Assembly: GCA_013397435.1 (NCBI GenBank)
Contig: VZRG01000293.1
Span: forward strand, 124,001-188,000
Reading direction: 5' to 3'
DNA length: 64,000 bases
DNA from: Erythrocercus mccallii
Taxonomy: Eukaryota; Chordata; Aves; Passeriformes; Dicruridae
Below the pieces are notes generated by a model. That model did not search any database, was not told the DNA's origin, and worked only from the letters and a program-made list of their open reading frames with translations. The translations under genes and the position numbers were made by a program. Within the stretch, counting starts at the first letter, position 1, and each line of letters opens with the position of its first letter. This document shows, one piece after another, positions 10,872 to 23,832 of the stretch.

Positions 10872-11460
10872 GTGAGTAGGAGGACATTTTAAGGAATTCA
10901 TCAATTCAAATATTCATAATTTAGACAGGAGCTCTTAGTTTCTATTTTACTTTAAGACAAACCTCCATAACTTTTGTTTTTCCCTATCTACTTTTTATTT
11001 AACCTTGCACAAGTTATTTAATCTATATTAAATGCAATTTTTTTAAGTTTATCATGAATCATACCAAGATGTCACATCCTTACAGAGTTAATGCAGAAGC
11101 AATATCTTCTGTAGCTCCTGACCAGTTGAATAGAAACTCATAGATTATTTTTTTAAAAAATTATAAGAGATTTTTTAATATAAAAATGAAGCAAGGGAGA
11201 GATTAAAATGCTCAACACATGATGCCAAGACATTTTCAAGAAATTAAGTATAACAACTAAGATAAACTAAAATGGTTACCTTAAGAAAGGTTCATTCAAG
11301 CAAATATCCTAGGCTTCCTTCCTGCCTTTCTTATATATATTTGTTTCCAGATCCTAAGGTAATACACTTGAATTTACATCTATTTATCTACCTGCAGAAA
11401 TTGAATTGCATGGGAAAAAAAAAAATCATCACTTCTGTCAGGAAGTGCTTAAACTTTAAG

Positions 11461-11640
11461 GGCAGCCCCAGCCAGGGCGCAGGCAGCCCTGAGCCCGTGT
11501 GGCTGCATTGCTCCTGCCCCACAGCAGGAGCCCAGCCTGGCCCTGCCCAGGCAAACACGGACAGGCAGCGGACAGGGAATTACAGCTCAGCGCTGCACAG
11601 GGACAAGGGATGTCTCAGAGTGTGCTGCCAAAGGACGAAA
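11461..11640. other. GC-rich islet inside AT-rich DNA
   Basis: About 180 bases of C/G-rich sequence with around six CpGs (GGCGCAGG, CCCGTG, ACGG, AGCGG, AGCGC, ACGA) begin abruptly after a T/A-rich stretch. They lie inside the longest open frame of the window (11272-11832, plus strand, 186 codons). The frame is probably open because of the islet's low stop-codon density. No promoter element is recognisable. An inserted element or a local GC-biased segment are both possible. Confidence 0.5.
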
Positions 11641-11832
11641 TACCAAAAAGAAAGTAGTTTACATAAGAGTTCCTATAGCAAGAACATACCCACAGGTATG
11701 GAGCTCTTTCAATTATTTTTAGCTGTTCCATTTCCGAGCATACACCAAACTATTTGGGTTTTTTCTAAAGAAAATACAAGCACGTTGACCAACGGCTTGA
11801 GCAAGATTATTTTAGGTGTATGCTTATCCTAA

Positions 11833-14800
11833 AATGCTAGAGGAGAATTGTGTTACAATGCATATAACATTTTGATTTCATGTACATTACCACAAGTTTG
11901 TATAACAAGCAGTTCTTCAGCCATTTCTTTTTTATATTAATTTATTGTACCCATTTACATACACGGATCCTCTGGAATTTTCAATTCTTCTTTAAGATTA
12001 ATTTTCTAATTTAGCCAAAAGTAAGTGGTTTGCATTATAATAGAATTTGTTGTTTAACTTTGGATGAATTAATATTTTCATCCATAATATAAAACTTACA
12101 TGGCAAATTTAATTATTTTGCTGTTTATTTAATTGTCTTTTAAATTCTATTTGTCAGAATTACTCTGCTGTAATTACTTATCTTCCTCTTTACTAAAGCT
12201 AGGCAAAAAATAATGGTTAAATACTAGCTTATGTCAAAAGTCTAAACACCAATATATCATAATGGAAAACAAAGGAAAAACTTGAATACATCTACAATTC
12301 TCTATTGCAGTTCTTTACCCATCAATTACAGGAAATTATGGCAAAAATCCCATTAGTGTGTGTTCTCTATGAAATCTAGGAGTATAATATAACAAGTACG
12401 TGTCAAATCCAGAAGAGCATTATCAGCTTGATTTTTTGTCTGGGGTTTGGTAACTACATTTCTTTCACTCTTCTAAAGTGCAAACTCAGAATCCATGCTA
12501 AATATAAATGTTCCTTAAACTTTTTTTAAATTTTTTCCCCCACAAGTATGACAATTTCTATTACATGAGTGAAGGTATTTTTGCTTGTTTTTTATATTAG
12601 GACTCAAAAATCACGGGTTAACAATACCCATTATGCTAGCTTGCTTAACCTCAAAACAGAAAGAAGTGACAAAAAACTGGAAGGATCCTTCCAAGGTCTC
12701 CAGGATTATCAGCAGTGTGGGATCTCATCTTAAAGGCCTATAAGGCAAGGAAGAGAAACTCCATCAAAACTACAGAACAGAGGATTTGTCCACTTAAAAC
12801 CTTCTGAGAGGACAAAAAGTGAGTGGAACATATCAACAGTGACTCTGGAAGAAAACAACACCTCTGGACAGAAGTGGATGGAATATTTCCACGACCTCTA
12901 AAAAAAGTCATTTCTGTTTCCACACAGGGAGAATAGTAGCTTGGAGTGGAGCAAATCTGGGAGTTTTACTTCATAAACTATTTCATATTTGCTGCACTGA
13001 TTCAGCAGAAGTCAATGCACGCTGTTAGCACAAACAAAATTTTTTTGGTGTTATTTCTGTAATAAAAGTTAGACACACTGGAGTACAAATCCTATTTTCA
13101 CTGCTTTTAGTTCTTTGCAGGGAAGTTAAACCTTGCAAATCAACTCCAGTACATGCACGTTACCTATACTCATGATTCACATCCTATTTTTAGCTATAAA
13201 ATACAAGAATATAAATTGGAAATATCAAAAACATTCAGTGGTGATTTAGCTCTGCTGCCTTAAAAGTCAGTCTTCTAATTCCCACTGGACAAAAAGAAGT
13301 TAGTTAAATCCAAAGCAATTGCAAAAATCCACTCAAGTGTTATAAAGTGAATGGTTGCTAGATCAAAGAAGGTATTTAAAACAATCCTTAGGAGGAAGGG
13401 GTCAACTTATTCTTTCATGAAAAATAATGGAAAATACACACTGGTCCCTACTGCAGTGGAGAGATACCAGGTTCATGTGCATATTTGTACATTCTGGGGA
13501 AATGGCCCTTGTTTGACTAAAATTAGCAGCTCTTTCCTGTGTGCTACTCATTGTAAATGAAAACACAAACCCTGCAGGCAGTCTCATCATTTCCCTTTGT
13601 CTTAAACTTAAGATCTTTATACAACTCCTATTAAAGAAAAAACACCAGTATTTATAGTCCCTGGTGTCCGTTTGATGAGGTTTTTTCTCCCTCTAGGAGA
13701 CCAAACTAACACAACCTTACTGTATATGCACGTAAGGGGTATGATGGGCAATTGTCAGGAAATGCATAATCGTGAACAGGTTTTTAAATTATTGCCACTG
13801 ATAATTTTAACTAGAATTGGAACACCTTCTTCTGGAATGTACCTGTACACGAGAAAAGGAAAGCTCTGCTTTGTACCAGTCATCTTGGATTCTCTATCTT
13901 CCAGTTTCTAACTTGTAGAATTAATATTTCAGACAGAGATTTTCTCCAGTGATATTCACTTGATTTACATTACTAAAGTATCTTTCCAGCATGTGTAACG
14001 ATGAAAAAGTGCAAGATCAAAATTTAAATGTTGCAGTAGTCAAAATTTCCAGAGGAAATAATTTTTTATACTGTTACTCTGAGGGCTAAGGAAAATCAGA
14101 ATCCACATTTGAACAGCAGGTGCTATACCATGTTGTATGCTCCTAAATCTTGTCTAAAGGACCCTGCTGACAGCAATAGGGTTCCCTCTGCAGACAGACG
14201 AGCCTGGCCAGCAGTTCAGGGTGCCCCACTGCACAGCCCACGCAGGGATGAAACTGGAAATAAATCATGAAACCTGTATAAAATACGCTGAAGAAATTCC
14301 AGCGTGAGAAAGTTTCTCTAGTGCACAAAGCTGTCCCTATTCTCTGTTTGCTCCATCCCCTCACACCTCAGGGCTCCTGATCCCTCCACTGACAGCCAAC
14401 GTCCTGGGAGAGGATTTTCCACCAGCAGCTGGAAGGGAATGGAACCTCTTAGAGATGGCTTCAGGGCTTGACAAGGTGATGACATCCTGCATCTTTATTT
14501 TTATTGCATCAGCTGACTGGAAGGATCATATCTCAAACATTTAAACTGACCTCAGGTCAAAGATGTGCAAATGTCAAAAATAAAATATGTTAAAGTGGAA
14601 CCAGCAATGTGTCATTGAATAACTCAATGGACTCTGCTGGATTAACTGAATTATTTTTTCAATTATATCAGTGTTAATTTTTACAAAACAATTTCTAATT
14701 CACTTATTTACATTTTTAATCATCTATGCTGGAATAAGATTTCACTTTCATCACATTTCAAATAAATTAAATAGTCTTGTTTTATGAATGACTTGAAAAA

Positions 14801-16336
14801 CACTGCAGATGTTTACTGAATCCCACTTGAATATCACCACAGAAGTTGAAAATTTTCATCTCTCCTGTTCAATACCTCACAATAACCATTAATTTTTCAG
14901 TGCTTGTCTGTATATACACAATTTAAAAGAAAAGTTTCATTGCATTCACAAAAGAACTGATGAGTATCATCTTGGTTATAAAGAAAATTAACATTTTGTA
15001 AGTTGAAGGAGGTAAAAGCAAAGAGTACTACAAATTAAGGAATTCAGAATTTATTTTATGCATTTACTGCAACACCACAAAAAAATCCTGCTTCCTTGTA
15101 GATATTTTTTATTCTCTTCATCTTTTTAAAGAGATTATTCTTCAGCTGTGATGCTTTGAATGTGAATATACCAACAAAAGCAATTCCACCCAAACAAAAC
15201 ATATGCAAAGGTACCGACAACTCCTCAGCCATTAAAAAATGCAAGAAGTAGCATTTTCTTTTCAAGGAAAAGTATTCTGGAAAAGAAAATAATCAGAAAT
15301 GTTATTTTGCTTCTTTCTGTTCGTTTTCTTTCTGTAATAAAAACTTTTCATAGTTTTAACCTTCTGGACTCATATATTTTTTCATTTTCCTTTTTTATTT
15401 TTGAAAACTCTCCAATATGGCTCCATTTAGAGCATCATCGAGTTTCTTTACTTGACATACCTATTTCATTTTTCGTTAGAAAGCAAACTGAAAACATAGT
15501 CAAGCCTCTTGCTTTCGATGAAAAGGGCTTAGGGTTTTCAACTAATTTGGAAAGTTTCTTGCATCTGGGCTTTTCAGTTTCTTCAATACAAACTAAGTAT
15601 TCTCAGCTGTGCAAAACCAAAACATTTCTTGGATAACTGTGAATGAAACCAAGGTTTCCTAGCTGGTTCTGGCATGCCAAATGTCCTCAGGACCCATGGT
15701 TAGATCCAGATGTGCAGTGAAATTAAGCTTCCCTTCATTAATCACCTCATTTTCCGTATCCCTATCAGCTTACAGGCTATGCAAATAACAAATATAATGG
15801 GACACCTAATTAGTATTGAAAAAAAATACTGTTTAAACAAATTATTTACTTTGAAAGGCATATGAATGAGAAATACAACCATCTTCAGAAGATTTCTTGT
15901 CCCATTTAGTCATGCATAGCTGATTTGGGAAAAAACTCCTAAGTGTCTGTTCTGCCAGTGGAAGGAAAAGATATTTTGTTTCATCGTTTATTTATACTTT
16001 CAGATGAGGAGCTGGAATTATTTTTCAGTAACCATTGGCAGAGGAAACAAACTTGATAACATAACTGTTCTTGCCATCTGTACATACTTCACACATTGTC
16101 ACACAGAGTCACTTGGAGAGGAAAACAAACACAAATTTGCCGAGTTCTGTGTGTTATGTAAAACGCTCTGCTTGTCAGTACAATTTGGGAGTGCCCTCAC
16201 CTACACTGAAGGAAAGATGTTAATCTAAATTTGACAGAAGTGTCTGCAAGAGGTAGGAAGGATTATCTGTGAAGTTTAATAGTGGCAGCAGTTTAGGACA
16301 TATTTAGACCTCACTCGCACAAGGCAAACTTCAGGA
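11833..16336. other. AT-rich sequence with no supported gene
   Basis: I see no exon that I would defend. Near 15060-15290 the minus strand has a good pyrimidine acceptor (CTTTTCCAG) followed by an open frame. The frame contains a hydrophobic stretch (PLHMFCLGGIAFVGIFTF), then Lys-rich residues, and ends TAA directly followed by AAATAAA-type sequence. It resembles a last exon with one membrane segment but has no partner exon of agreed phase. The rest is T- and A-rich filler with scattered short homopolymers. Confidence 0.25.
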
Positions 16337-16798
16337 GTGGAACAAGCCATCTGCTTCTGCACAGAGCGGCCTTTAAAAAGTAATCTTTCTGTCAGGCAGA
16401 GCTTGACTCATTTTCAGAACCCTTTTTTGATGGAAAGCCATTGGTTTATACCACCTGAGGGCATTGTCTTGTGTGGCTGTCAGGGAAGTAGGCTCACTGT
16501 TTTCTCCCAGGTTCCTCGGCAAGCACATTGGCAGCAGGATCCTTGGGCAGTCTGCTACCTGCTGCTGTCTTATCCTGAAATCTGCACCTTTCCTTTCCAC
16601 TACCAGCAGTCTGAGGGCTGTCTTACCTTCATCCTGACCCTGCAGAGTGACCAGCTTGAATCTGAATGGTTGTATCCATTTTATCAGATTCTGGAGCAGT
16701 CTGGTGCATTCTGTGACCAAATCCTCTCTATAACAATGAAAACCCTCCAGCATAAGATTTTTTTTTTTTTTTTTGCCTGTTTCCCTCCACACCCATAA
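16337..16798. other. Segment open on both strands, bounded by a T17 run
   Basis: A plus-strand frame of 153 codons (16337-16798) and a minus-strand frame of 139 codons (16373-16792) overlap almost completely. Base composition here is more balanced than in the flanks. A 17-base T run lies at 16758-16774; read on the minus strand it is an A17 tract, so it could be the tail of a minus-strand retrocopy, but I found no target-site duplication. Neither frame matches a family that I recognise. Confidence 0.3.
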
Positions 16799-16933
16799 GC
16801 AGGCACTGACATCACACTAGGCCGTCCCTGGGGAGAAAATTCAGGGTGGGCAGCAGCCCATGGTCATTTCCAGTAGGGTTTCCCATCTGAACATTGGGCA
16901 TCCAGCGTCCAACCAGCAGGACAGGAGACCCAC

Positions 16934-17027
16934 CTGCCCTGCAGTTCAGGTATTGTAACCATTGCTGTTGAGGACAGCATGTCCCAGAATGTGTTAAATG
17001 TGTCTCTGCTACAGTGATACACAATTC
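16934..17027 (-). CDS. Candidate coding exon, 30 codons (unidentified gene)
   Basis: The minus strand shows a long T-rich tract ending CCTTATAG as acceptor and GGGCAG|GTGGGT as donor. Two of three frames are open. One gives a peptide starting IVYHCSRDTFNTFWDML with a 2-base start and a 2-base end. Its GA start completes a Gly codon with the trailing G of the candidate exon at 19735-19824, so the two could be consecutive. The T-rich tract doubles as one of the A/C-rich low-complexity elements, so the acceptor may be fortuitous. No family was recognised. Confidence 0.17.
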
Positions 17028-17035
17028 CTATAAGG

Positions 17036-17345
17036 AAAAAAACCCCAACAAAACAAAAAATACTCCCAAAATCCTCAAAAAACACCAGCAAAACCCACAT
17101 AACACCTAAAGTTTTATAAAAATCTTTAACAGAAGATTCTTTTTTAAGAAAAAAATAAACACCTTATCCCACACAAAGGATGTGTCTTATCACTCCCTGC
17201 TGTGGCTGTAAAACTGCCAATCAAATCAGATTAAGCCTTATAACATAATAGCTACATATTATTGTTTGATAACAGGTTGGAAGTCATCTGGACTATTAGT
17301 AAAATACAAAAAAAACCCAAACCAAACCAAAACCTCCCCCCAAAC
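17036..17345 (+). repeat. Two A/C-rich low-complexity tracts
   Basis: At 17036-17098 and 17301-17345 A-runs are interrupted by CCCC, CCCAAACC and ACAAAACC motifs on the plus strand. The sequence between them is ordinary AT-rich DNA. The same motif style recurs at about a dozen other places in the window. Confidence 0.7.
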
Positions 17346-19734
17346 ATAATCCTTGACAGGTCCATAAAATAGAAAAATAGACATTTGAGAAAATGTCTAT
17401 CATGCAACTGAGATTATTCTTACTCAATAGCACAGTTTTTGTCATTTCTTTCCGTCTTGAGGTTAAGCAAGCTAGCATAACAGGTATTGTATACAGCACT
17501 TACAATGAACTGCCTGTGCATGATGTGTTCTGGGGGAAAAACCAGAAAAGATGAGGAATACATTTGAGTACTAAGGGGGAGTCACTTCCACCCCAAACCC
17601 AATTTCCCACAGAAAGATCTGGTGTCTTTAACAAAATACACTTCTAGTGGTTAATTGAATACACCTTCCTGCAGCATGCTTAAGGAAAAATATCTCATAA
17701 GTATATCAAGATGATAAAGGAGATATATTTAGAAATCCTATGATATGAAAATACAATCACACCATCCTTTCAAACAGTACAAGGGAAACTTCTGAAAGAG
17801 ACACTTGGAAGCTTTGGTTCACACAGGAGGATTGCTGGTGTCTGCATTATCACCATTCCAAGCCAGGAGGATTTCCAATGCTGACATTCCTCTGACAAGT
17901 TTGGTTATGGCCAAGTAAGATGGGGGGAAATGCTTTGGGAGGGACACATTGGATAATCATTTTGTTGGGATTGCACTCAGAGGATGCAAAACAGAAGAAA
18001 TAGGAAAAGTATCAAGAGATAATGGTTGCCATCCTATGCTTAATGCAGAAATTTCATAGATCTTGTTGAAGCTTCCTACACGTATTGGCCAACGTCCTCT
18101 CCTCTGCTGCAGGGCTCAGCAGGAGATGTCAAGGCAGCAGTAGGTATGAGAACCTTCACAAAGTTGCCTGTTGGAATACCAGCCATGCTTGTGGGAGTTC
18201 TCTTCTCCCCTGTGTGAGCAGAGAGGGAGAAACTCAGCGCTCGCACTGATAGCTGGGCTCCAGCTCAACAGGGAGAGAGCACCAGGGAGCCTCCAGCTGA
18301 GGCCAAAGCAGCTGGCTCTGAACACAGGGACAGCAGCTCATGCAAAGCCAGGGAGGGTGCAAAGCACCTGGCCACGAGGGGGAAACTGGGTAGTTCTCAA
18401 AAGTTCGTCTCATCTGTAATGGGAGACTGAAAGTGTGTAAAAGCTGAAAAAGGTAACGAGAAGATAGCCCTTGCACAAAGTATTTGCCAGATTGCTTCTG
18501 CCCATGTGAATGGAAGAGGATTGTGAAGCCACTCCTGACCACTTGACTGGTTTTAAAATGTCAGACTATTCAAAAAAGGAGCCAGGAATACTTGACATAC
18601 AAAATTAAGTAATTCAACCATTTGGCCTAGGAGCGTGTTTTAGAAATTTTTGTTCTTGGAGACAGCCACAAAGAATATCCACATTTTGCAACAGACTCTT
18701 GGCATTTCTGTGGACTGCAGCCATAGCCTTACAAGGCAAAATGGTGATGGAAACTTTGCAGATGCACACAAAGAAAAGAAAGGGAAATGGACGGCTCTGG
18801 AACAAAACCCCTACGTTTTAAAGCTCATGCTAGATATTGCATATTTGTAGATTTTTCAGATTGAAAGTATGGAATTCACAAATCATTCCATCATTTTAAT
18901 CAACAATATAAAGTGAAGTGGAAGTAGAAAAGGTAAGACATCTAAATACAGAGGTGATACACTCCTTTCTTTGATTTTGTACACTGAAAATGGTTTACAT
19001 ACTAAAAAGTACGCCAGCTCTCTCTGCACTGAAATAAAAACCTCAGAAGTCCAAAAAATGTATTACATGCAAGCTCAAAACCCAAAACCCAAAAAGAATT
19101 CACTTTTGGATGCTCAATTCACCTCAATGTCAGCAACAACAGGAAAACATTTCTATGTTCTGAAATTTTCTTATCAATTCAGGACTCCACAGGGATCACA
19201 TCCTTCATTTAAAGTAGGTAACAAACTAAATTCTTCCCAGTTAATAGGGAGGTACTTTGCAATGCAGCAAATTACTGCTGGAATATTAGTTTATTACTTG
19301 CATCTACCACTCAGGCTGAGGGTATGATGTATTCAGGAGGCAAAGGCTTCTCAGGAGAAAAAAATCAGCCGTGTACTTTTCTTTAGCCTGTCTCTTGTTT
19401 CTGGGATAACTCAAGTTTTGATGCACTTAGTTGCCTGATCTAATGCAAAACATCTTGAGGAGCACAGACCATATGTCTTGGGAGGTTGAACATGTGTAAG
19501 GAAGGAGAAATAAATTCTTCAAAAGTTCAGCTGCAATGAAGCTGTCACAAATTATGCACCTCTTATCTATTAAACATGTCACTATTAATGTCAAAACAAC
19601 TCAAAGATATGCTCAAACAGAGTGAAAATGCTGCATCCCTTGAACAAAAATTCATGCTTTGATGATTTTAATACATTCATCATACAGAATTGTGTTATGT
19701 ACATAAATGCATTTTGCTTGGAAAATTAACTTAC

Positions 19735-19824
19735 CTTTTAATGTGAGATATGGATATGATCTTTGTATGTCATAAAATTTGTTACTGAATGCCAGCTGCC
19801 TTTGCCTCTGCATGTCTTCCCCCA
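19735..19824 (-). CDS. Candidate coding exon, 29 codons (unidentified gene)
   Basis: Both splice sites are strong on the minus strand: the acceptor is a T-rich run ending TTCTTTTCTAG and the donor is AAAAG|GTAAGTT. Only one frame is open across the 90 bases, with a 2-base start and a 1-base end. The peptide starts GEDMQRQRQLAFSNKFYDI and ends YPYLTLK. It is hydrophilic, aromatic-rich and lacks a membrane segment. The phase agrees with 16934-17027 downstream. No upstream partner was found and no family was recognised. Confidence 0.22.
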
Positions 19825-22800
19825 CTAGAAAAGAACTCAAACCATATTCATACTTCAAACTGGACATTGATGTTGCACTGTTTCACAAATATAATTTAAA
19901 CCTCTTACTAACAAAACCAAATGTACCAAAATATTCTTAGATCTTAAATGTGCAGCTTAATTTAAAAAAAAAAGGGTATAAGAGATCATTAGCAAAGCCA
20001 AGAATGGCTACAAGAAACACCTTCAGTTATAGCTACAAATACAGCTTGGAGTGACAGAGAAAAATCATTATTACGAGCACTAATTCCATTAACTCTCCTT
20101 GCCCATGATGCCTCTGATGCACTGAAGCAGAAATATTTTTCCTGGTTTGGCAACAACTGATCTGAGAGGTATGGTGTTAAGATGACACTGGACTTGCTGT
20201 CAAAGCAGGGTTAACACAGTCATGTCTTCTGTTGTGTTGCTTGTGATACCAGAGGAAATGCAGAGAGCCTTTTGGAATCTCTTTGAAGCACTGCTGTAGT
20301 GGAGAGCTCTGCTGTAGAGTTTGTGAGCAGGGAATTTATACATAAGACTTTGAAATGGCAAAATCTTAACCTTTGTGGTAAAGACGAAAGGAAAATTTTG
20401 GGCCCACAAGACTGCCATAAAAGTTATGTATTTAATTCTTTCATGTGGAAAAACAAAAAAAGACCATATGTGTTTTTGAAAGTACTAATTATTTTGCCAG
20501 GTGGAATCACAGCTGAAATGTATCACTGTCATTAACCTCATTGTTAATAGTCTTTTCAATAAATTATCACTGGGTGTTCCTTACAGCCCTTTCAATTTAA
20601 CATAAAAGAAAATGATCTATCAAATTTAAAGGCTTACGTCTCTGAATCTTAACACAGAGATGAGTGAAGCAGCCCTCGGAGGCTTCAGCTAGTTGTGGAC
20701 TAAAATGTAATGGAATCAGAGGCAGCTGTCTTGCAAGACAGAGGGAAACATGGCCTGGGATCTCCTACTGCTAAACAGCCCCTCTTGCCCCCAGCCCCAC
20801 CTCCTGGAGAGCTCCCCTGCTGCCTCCCCCAAGGCTTTCAGCTACCAGCAACACAGAAAAGTCCTGCAAACAAGGCTTTGGCATCTGCATGGAAGTAGGA
20901 GGAGAAGAATTGCTGCTCACAGGAGAGCACCCTTCTCCTGATCCCCTGGGTCTCAGTTTTTGAAGATTATGCAAGCTTTGCTAGCATGGGCAGAGGCTGC
21001 GACAGTTTTCAGGCTCTCATATCCCATTCCAAGATTCTCAGGAATGTCCAATATAATTTTCCCTTTAAGTGCCTCAGCTTCAGAAGCTGCCCCTCAAAGC
21101 AGTTTTAGATACTTACTGATGGCAGGCAACTGTGGGGAACGTGGGGAGATTTTGTCGAAATCTTAACCTTCTTGTTTTTTCTCATAAATACAGCTATGCC
21201 AGACACTTTGCTGCTAAAACTATCATTTGAAAAAAAGTCCCCTATCCATTTCATAAGTCCACTTAGTCACATTGAAGGAAAAAAAAGAATGACCTTACAT
21301 AGGAGAGGAAATCAATATTTTAAGGGAAGATCAAAAAGGATTCATGTTTTAATTAGTCTCCTTTAGTTCTAGTGATAAACTGGTTTTGAGATGGTTGCAG
21401 AATTCTGCTTTCTGACTCCCTACATACTAAGATCTCCTTTCAAATACATTCAGTTTTACTTTCTGTTTATTTTGGGGCAATGCATCTGTACAATTTGATA
21501 AGATATATTGTTTCTACGTTTGTTATTACCTTCATCCAAAAAGAGTTAAAAGTCAAGAATTATTTTATGTGCAGACCTGCTGAATTCTGACATTTTGCAA
21601 AGGATAAGTACAAAATTAGAAAAAGGAAAAAAAACCCCAAACCAAAGACCCCCAACCTTTAAGGCAGACACTGAATACTCTCTTAATCTAAAATTGTTTC
21701 CCAAATCTGAATCTCTTGCAAACTGTGCAATAAAAGGCATTTTTAGCAGTGTCCTGCTCATCAAAATGAGTGGAGAGTTTATTTTGCCATAGTCAGTATG
21801 AAATGTTCACCACGTCACAGGGATGGGATTTGTGCTCTGACCTCCTGAGGATTCCCAAGCAAAGCAGCCTTGGGTCTGGCACAGTTTTCACCAGGGAAAT
21901 GCACCAAGGAAATGCACTCCTTTGCAAAAGACAGAAATGCAAGTTTCCAGCTATAATTAGACAAGCCATGGAACTTTTAATGAACTGTACTCATTAGTGA
22001 TACAGCCATCCAAGGCAATTAAAGCCTCTTACTATTCTGGTAGTTATAAGGCTGATTATGGTGTCCTCTTCCCTTTTTTATAATTTTGCCTTTAACAATT
22101 AGAGCAGCTGCAGTAACCCAAACTAAAAGAAACAGGTTTTTTGTGAGCTAATAAATTCTACTTTGCATTGCATACAGATCTTAATTATGCAAGATATTTT
22201 AATTTTTCACAAGGACAGCACTAAAAAAGAAAAGATAAAAGAAAGAAATTATTTCTGGAATGTAAAACAGACTCTAGGTGGCAAAAACAGATAGCAATAA
22301 AAATGAGGAATATTTTGAAATTGGCTTTAAGAAAGATAATTTTTGAACCCGTAATAAATAAAAACAGGAAAAGTGTCTAACAATGGTTTAATTTCTTTCT
22401 GGCAACAGACTAAACAAAGTCCACGTATTTTCATTTATGAAGTATAAAATTGTAGTAGTGCATGCTAAGCATAAAAAACCCCAAACCAACACTAACTTTA
22501 TTAGGGTAAAATTATTACTATTATTTGCAGTTTGGCAGTCCACAGAAGCCTGGAATGATGTTCAGTCTGTTTCTGCTGTAATGTATAGCAACCTTCATCA
22601 AGAATTTATAATCTGAGGGCAGGAGGAAATGAGGGTATTCACTGTCATTGCTTTACAAAATAACAGTCAATAACCAAAGATATTAAAGATATTACTGTCC
22701 AAGCTAAGTAGATGCTTAATTCCCCTTGAATAAATTAAAAATTTTAACTTAAGACTACATATGTTGCATCTCTGACATGACTCCTCAAGCCTAAAGGGGA

Positions 22801-23830
22801 AAGGAATGAAGATCTTGCTACATATTTCCTTTTTCATCTAGTATTCCAGAGCTAAAAGAATTCAGAGATGGAAATACTCAGACATTTTACACACAAAAAA
22901 AATTTAAAACACAATATTTTTAAAAAGAATCCTCTATAAATGTGTGTTGAAATTATTTCACTGGACACTTTGCTATATTCAGTCAGTTTGGGCAGAAAAA
23001 ATATTAAAAAACCACAATCAGATAATGAAATTTATAGAAAATATTAATTGAAAGACAGATGAAGTTTACATTTGTTAAGAAATAAAAGGCAGAGGTAGCC
23101 CAAATGTGGAACATGTAGAAATAGAGAGTTTGCCAAGTATAAATTCATATTTGTTATCATTATCAAACTTTTCTGTTTGCACACTGCCTTAGTATTTAAT
23201 ATACTCTTGATAAGATAGAAAAGTATTTTAAATTTAGATGAAAAGCAGAATGAGGAGTATATTTAAATTTTTTAAAAAAACACTGAAAGTACCCACAGAT
23301 AAGTATGTAACTAGGCTAATTGTAAACCTCCTATTAAGATGTGGTATTGTTTGTTCCCTTCTTGAGGCTCCTGTGTACAGAGATGCACAGAGCGCTGGAA
23401 GCCTCGTTACATATATTGCCATCAAACTCAAGAAGTTCACAGCAGTTAAATAATGAAGGCACAAGTTTTGGGCAGAGAGCAAAAGCTCAGCAGCAGCGTC
23501 TTGCATTCACATGATTAAGCAGCCTGGAATATTCAGAGGCTTGTGCTAAACACAGATTATTATCTGTAAGACAAACAGTATCCTTTTGAGACTTTTTTTC
23601 TCACTACTATGAAGCAAAAAAATGAGGTGAGGACTCATCAGACCCTGGTCTTTTAACCCACTCATACAGGGGCTGAGATACCAAAAAGTTGAGATAAAAA
23701 TTTAGCAATAATATGTAATAATATTTAAACAATCTTGTGTTATTATTTATCCAGCTGGTGGGGGTTCTCAGTGAGTTTGTTCACGTGCCAAGTCACTGAA
23801 GCACCACCAGACATCCAAGGGCACACCTGA
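19825..23830. other. AT-rich sequence with no supported gene
   Basis: Nothing convincing on either strand. A modest GC-richer patch lies at about 20740-20945. A/C-rich interrupted A-tracts occur at 21622-21655 and 22471-22490. The remaining sequence is A/T-rich with scattered short open frames. Confidence 0.5.
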
Positions 23831-23832
23831 GG

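Noticed and set aside
11272..11832. 186-codon plus-strand open frame as a gene
   Set aside because: It has no recognisable domain or splice context, and its length is explained by the GC-rich islet that lowers stop-codon frequency.
17265..17300. GGTTGGAAG ... CATCTGGACT as a CR1 3'-end remnant
   Set aside because: It matches only scattered words of the avian CR1 tail, lacks the following consensus and the short terminal repeat, and fits chance.
18843..18924. Plus-strand exon ending AAAAG|GTAAGA
   Set aside because: It has strong splice sites, but all three frames contain stop codons.
18971..19327. 118-codon plus-strand open frame
   Set aside because: The peptide looks reasonable, but there is no splice pair, no domain and no composition change; frames of this length are expected by chance in 64 kb.
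22255..22275. TGGAATGTAAA as a miR-1/206 family seed
   Set aside because: The remaining bases differ from the mature miRNA and no complementary arm for a hairpin is nearby.
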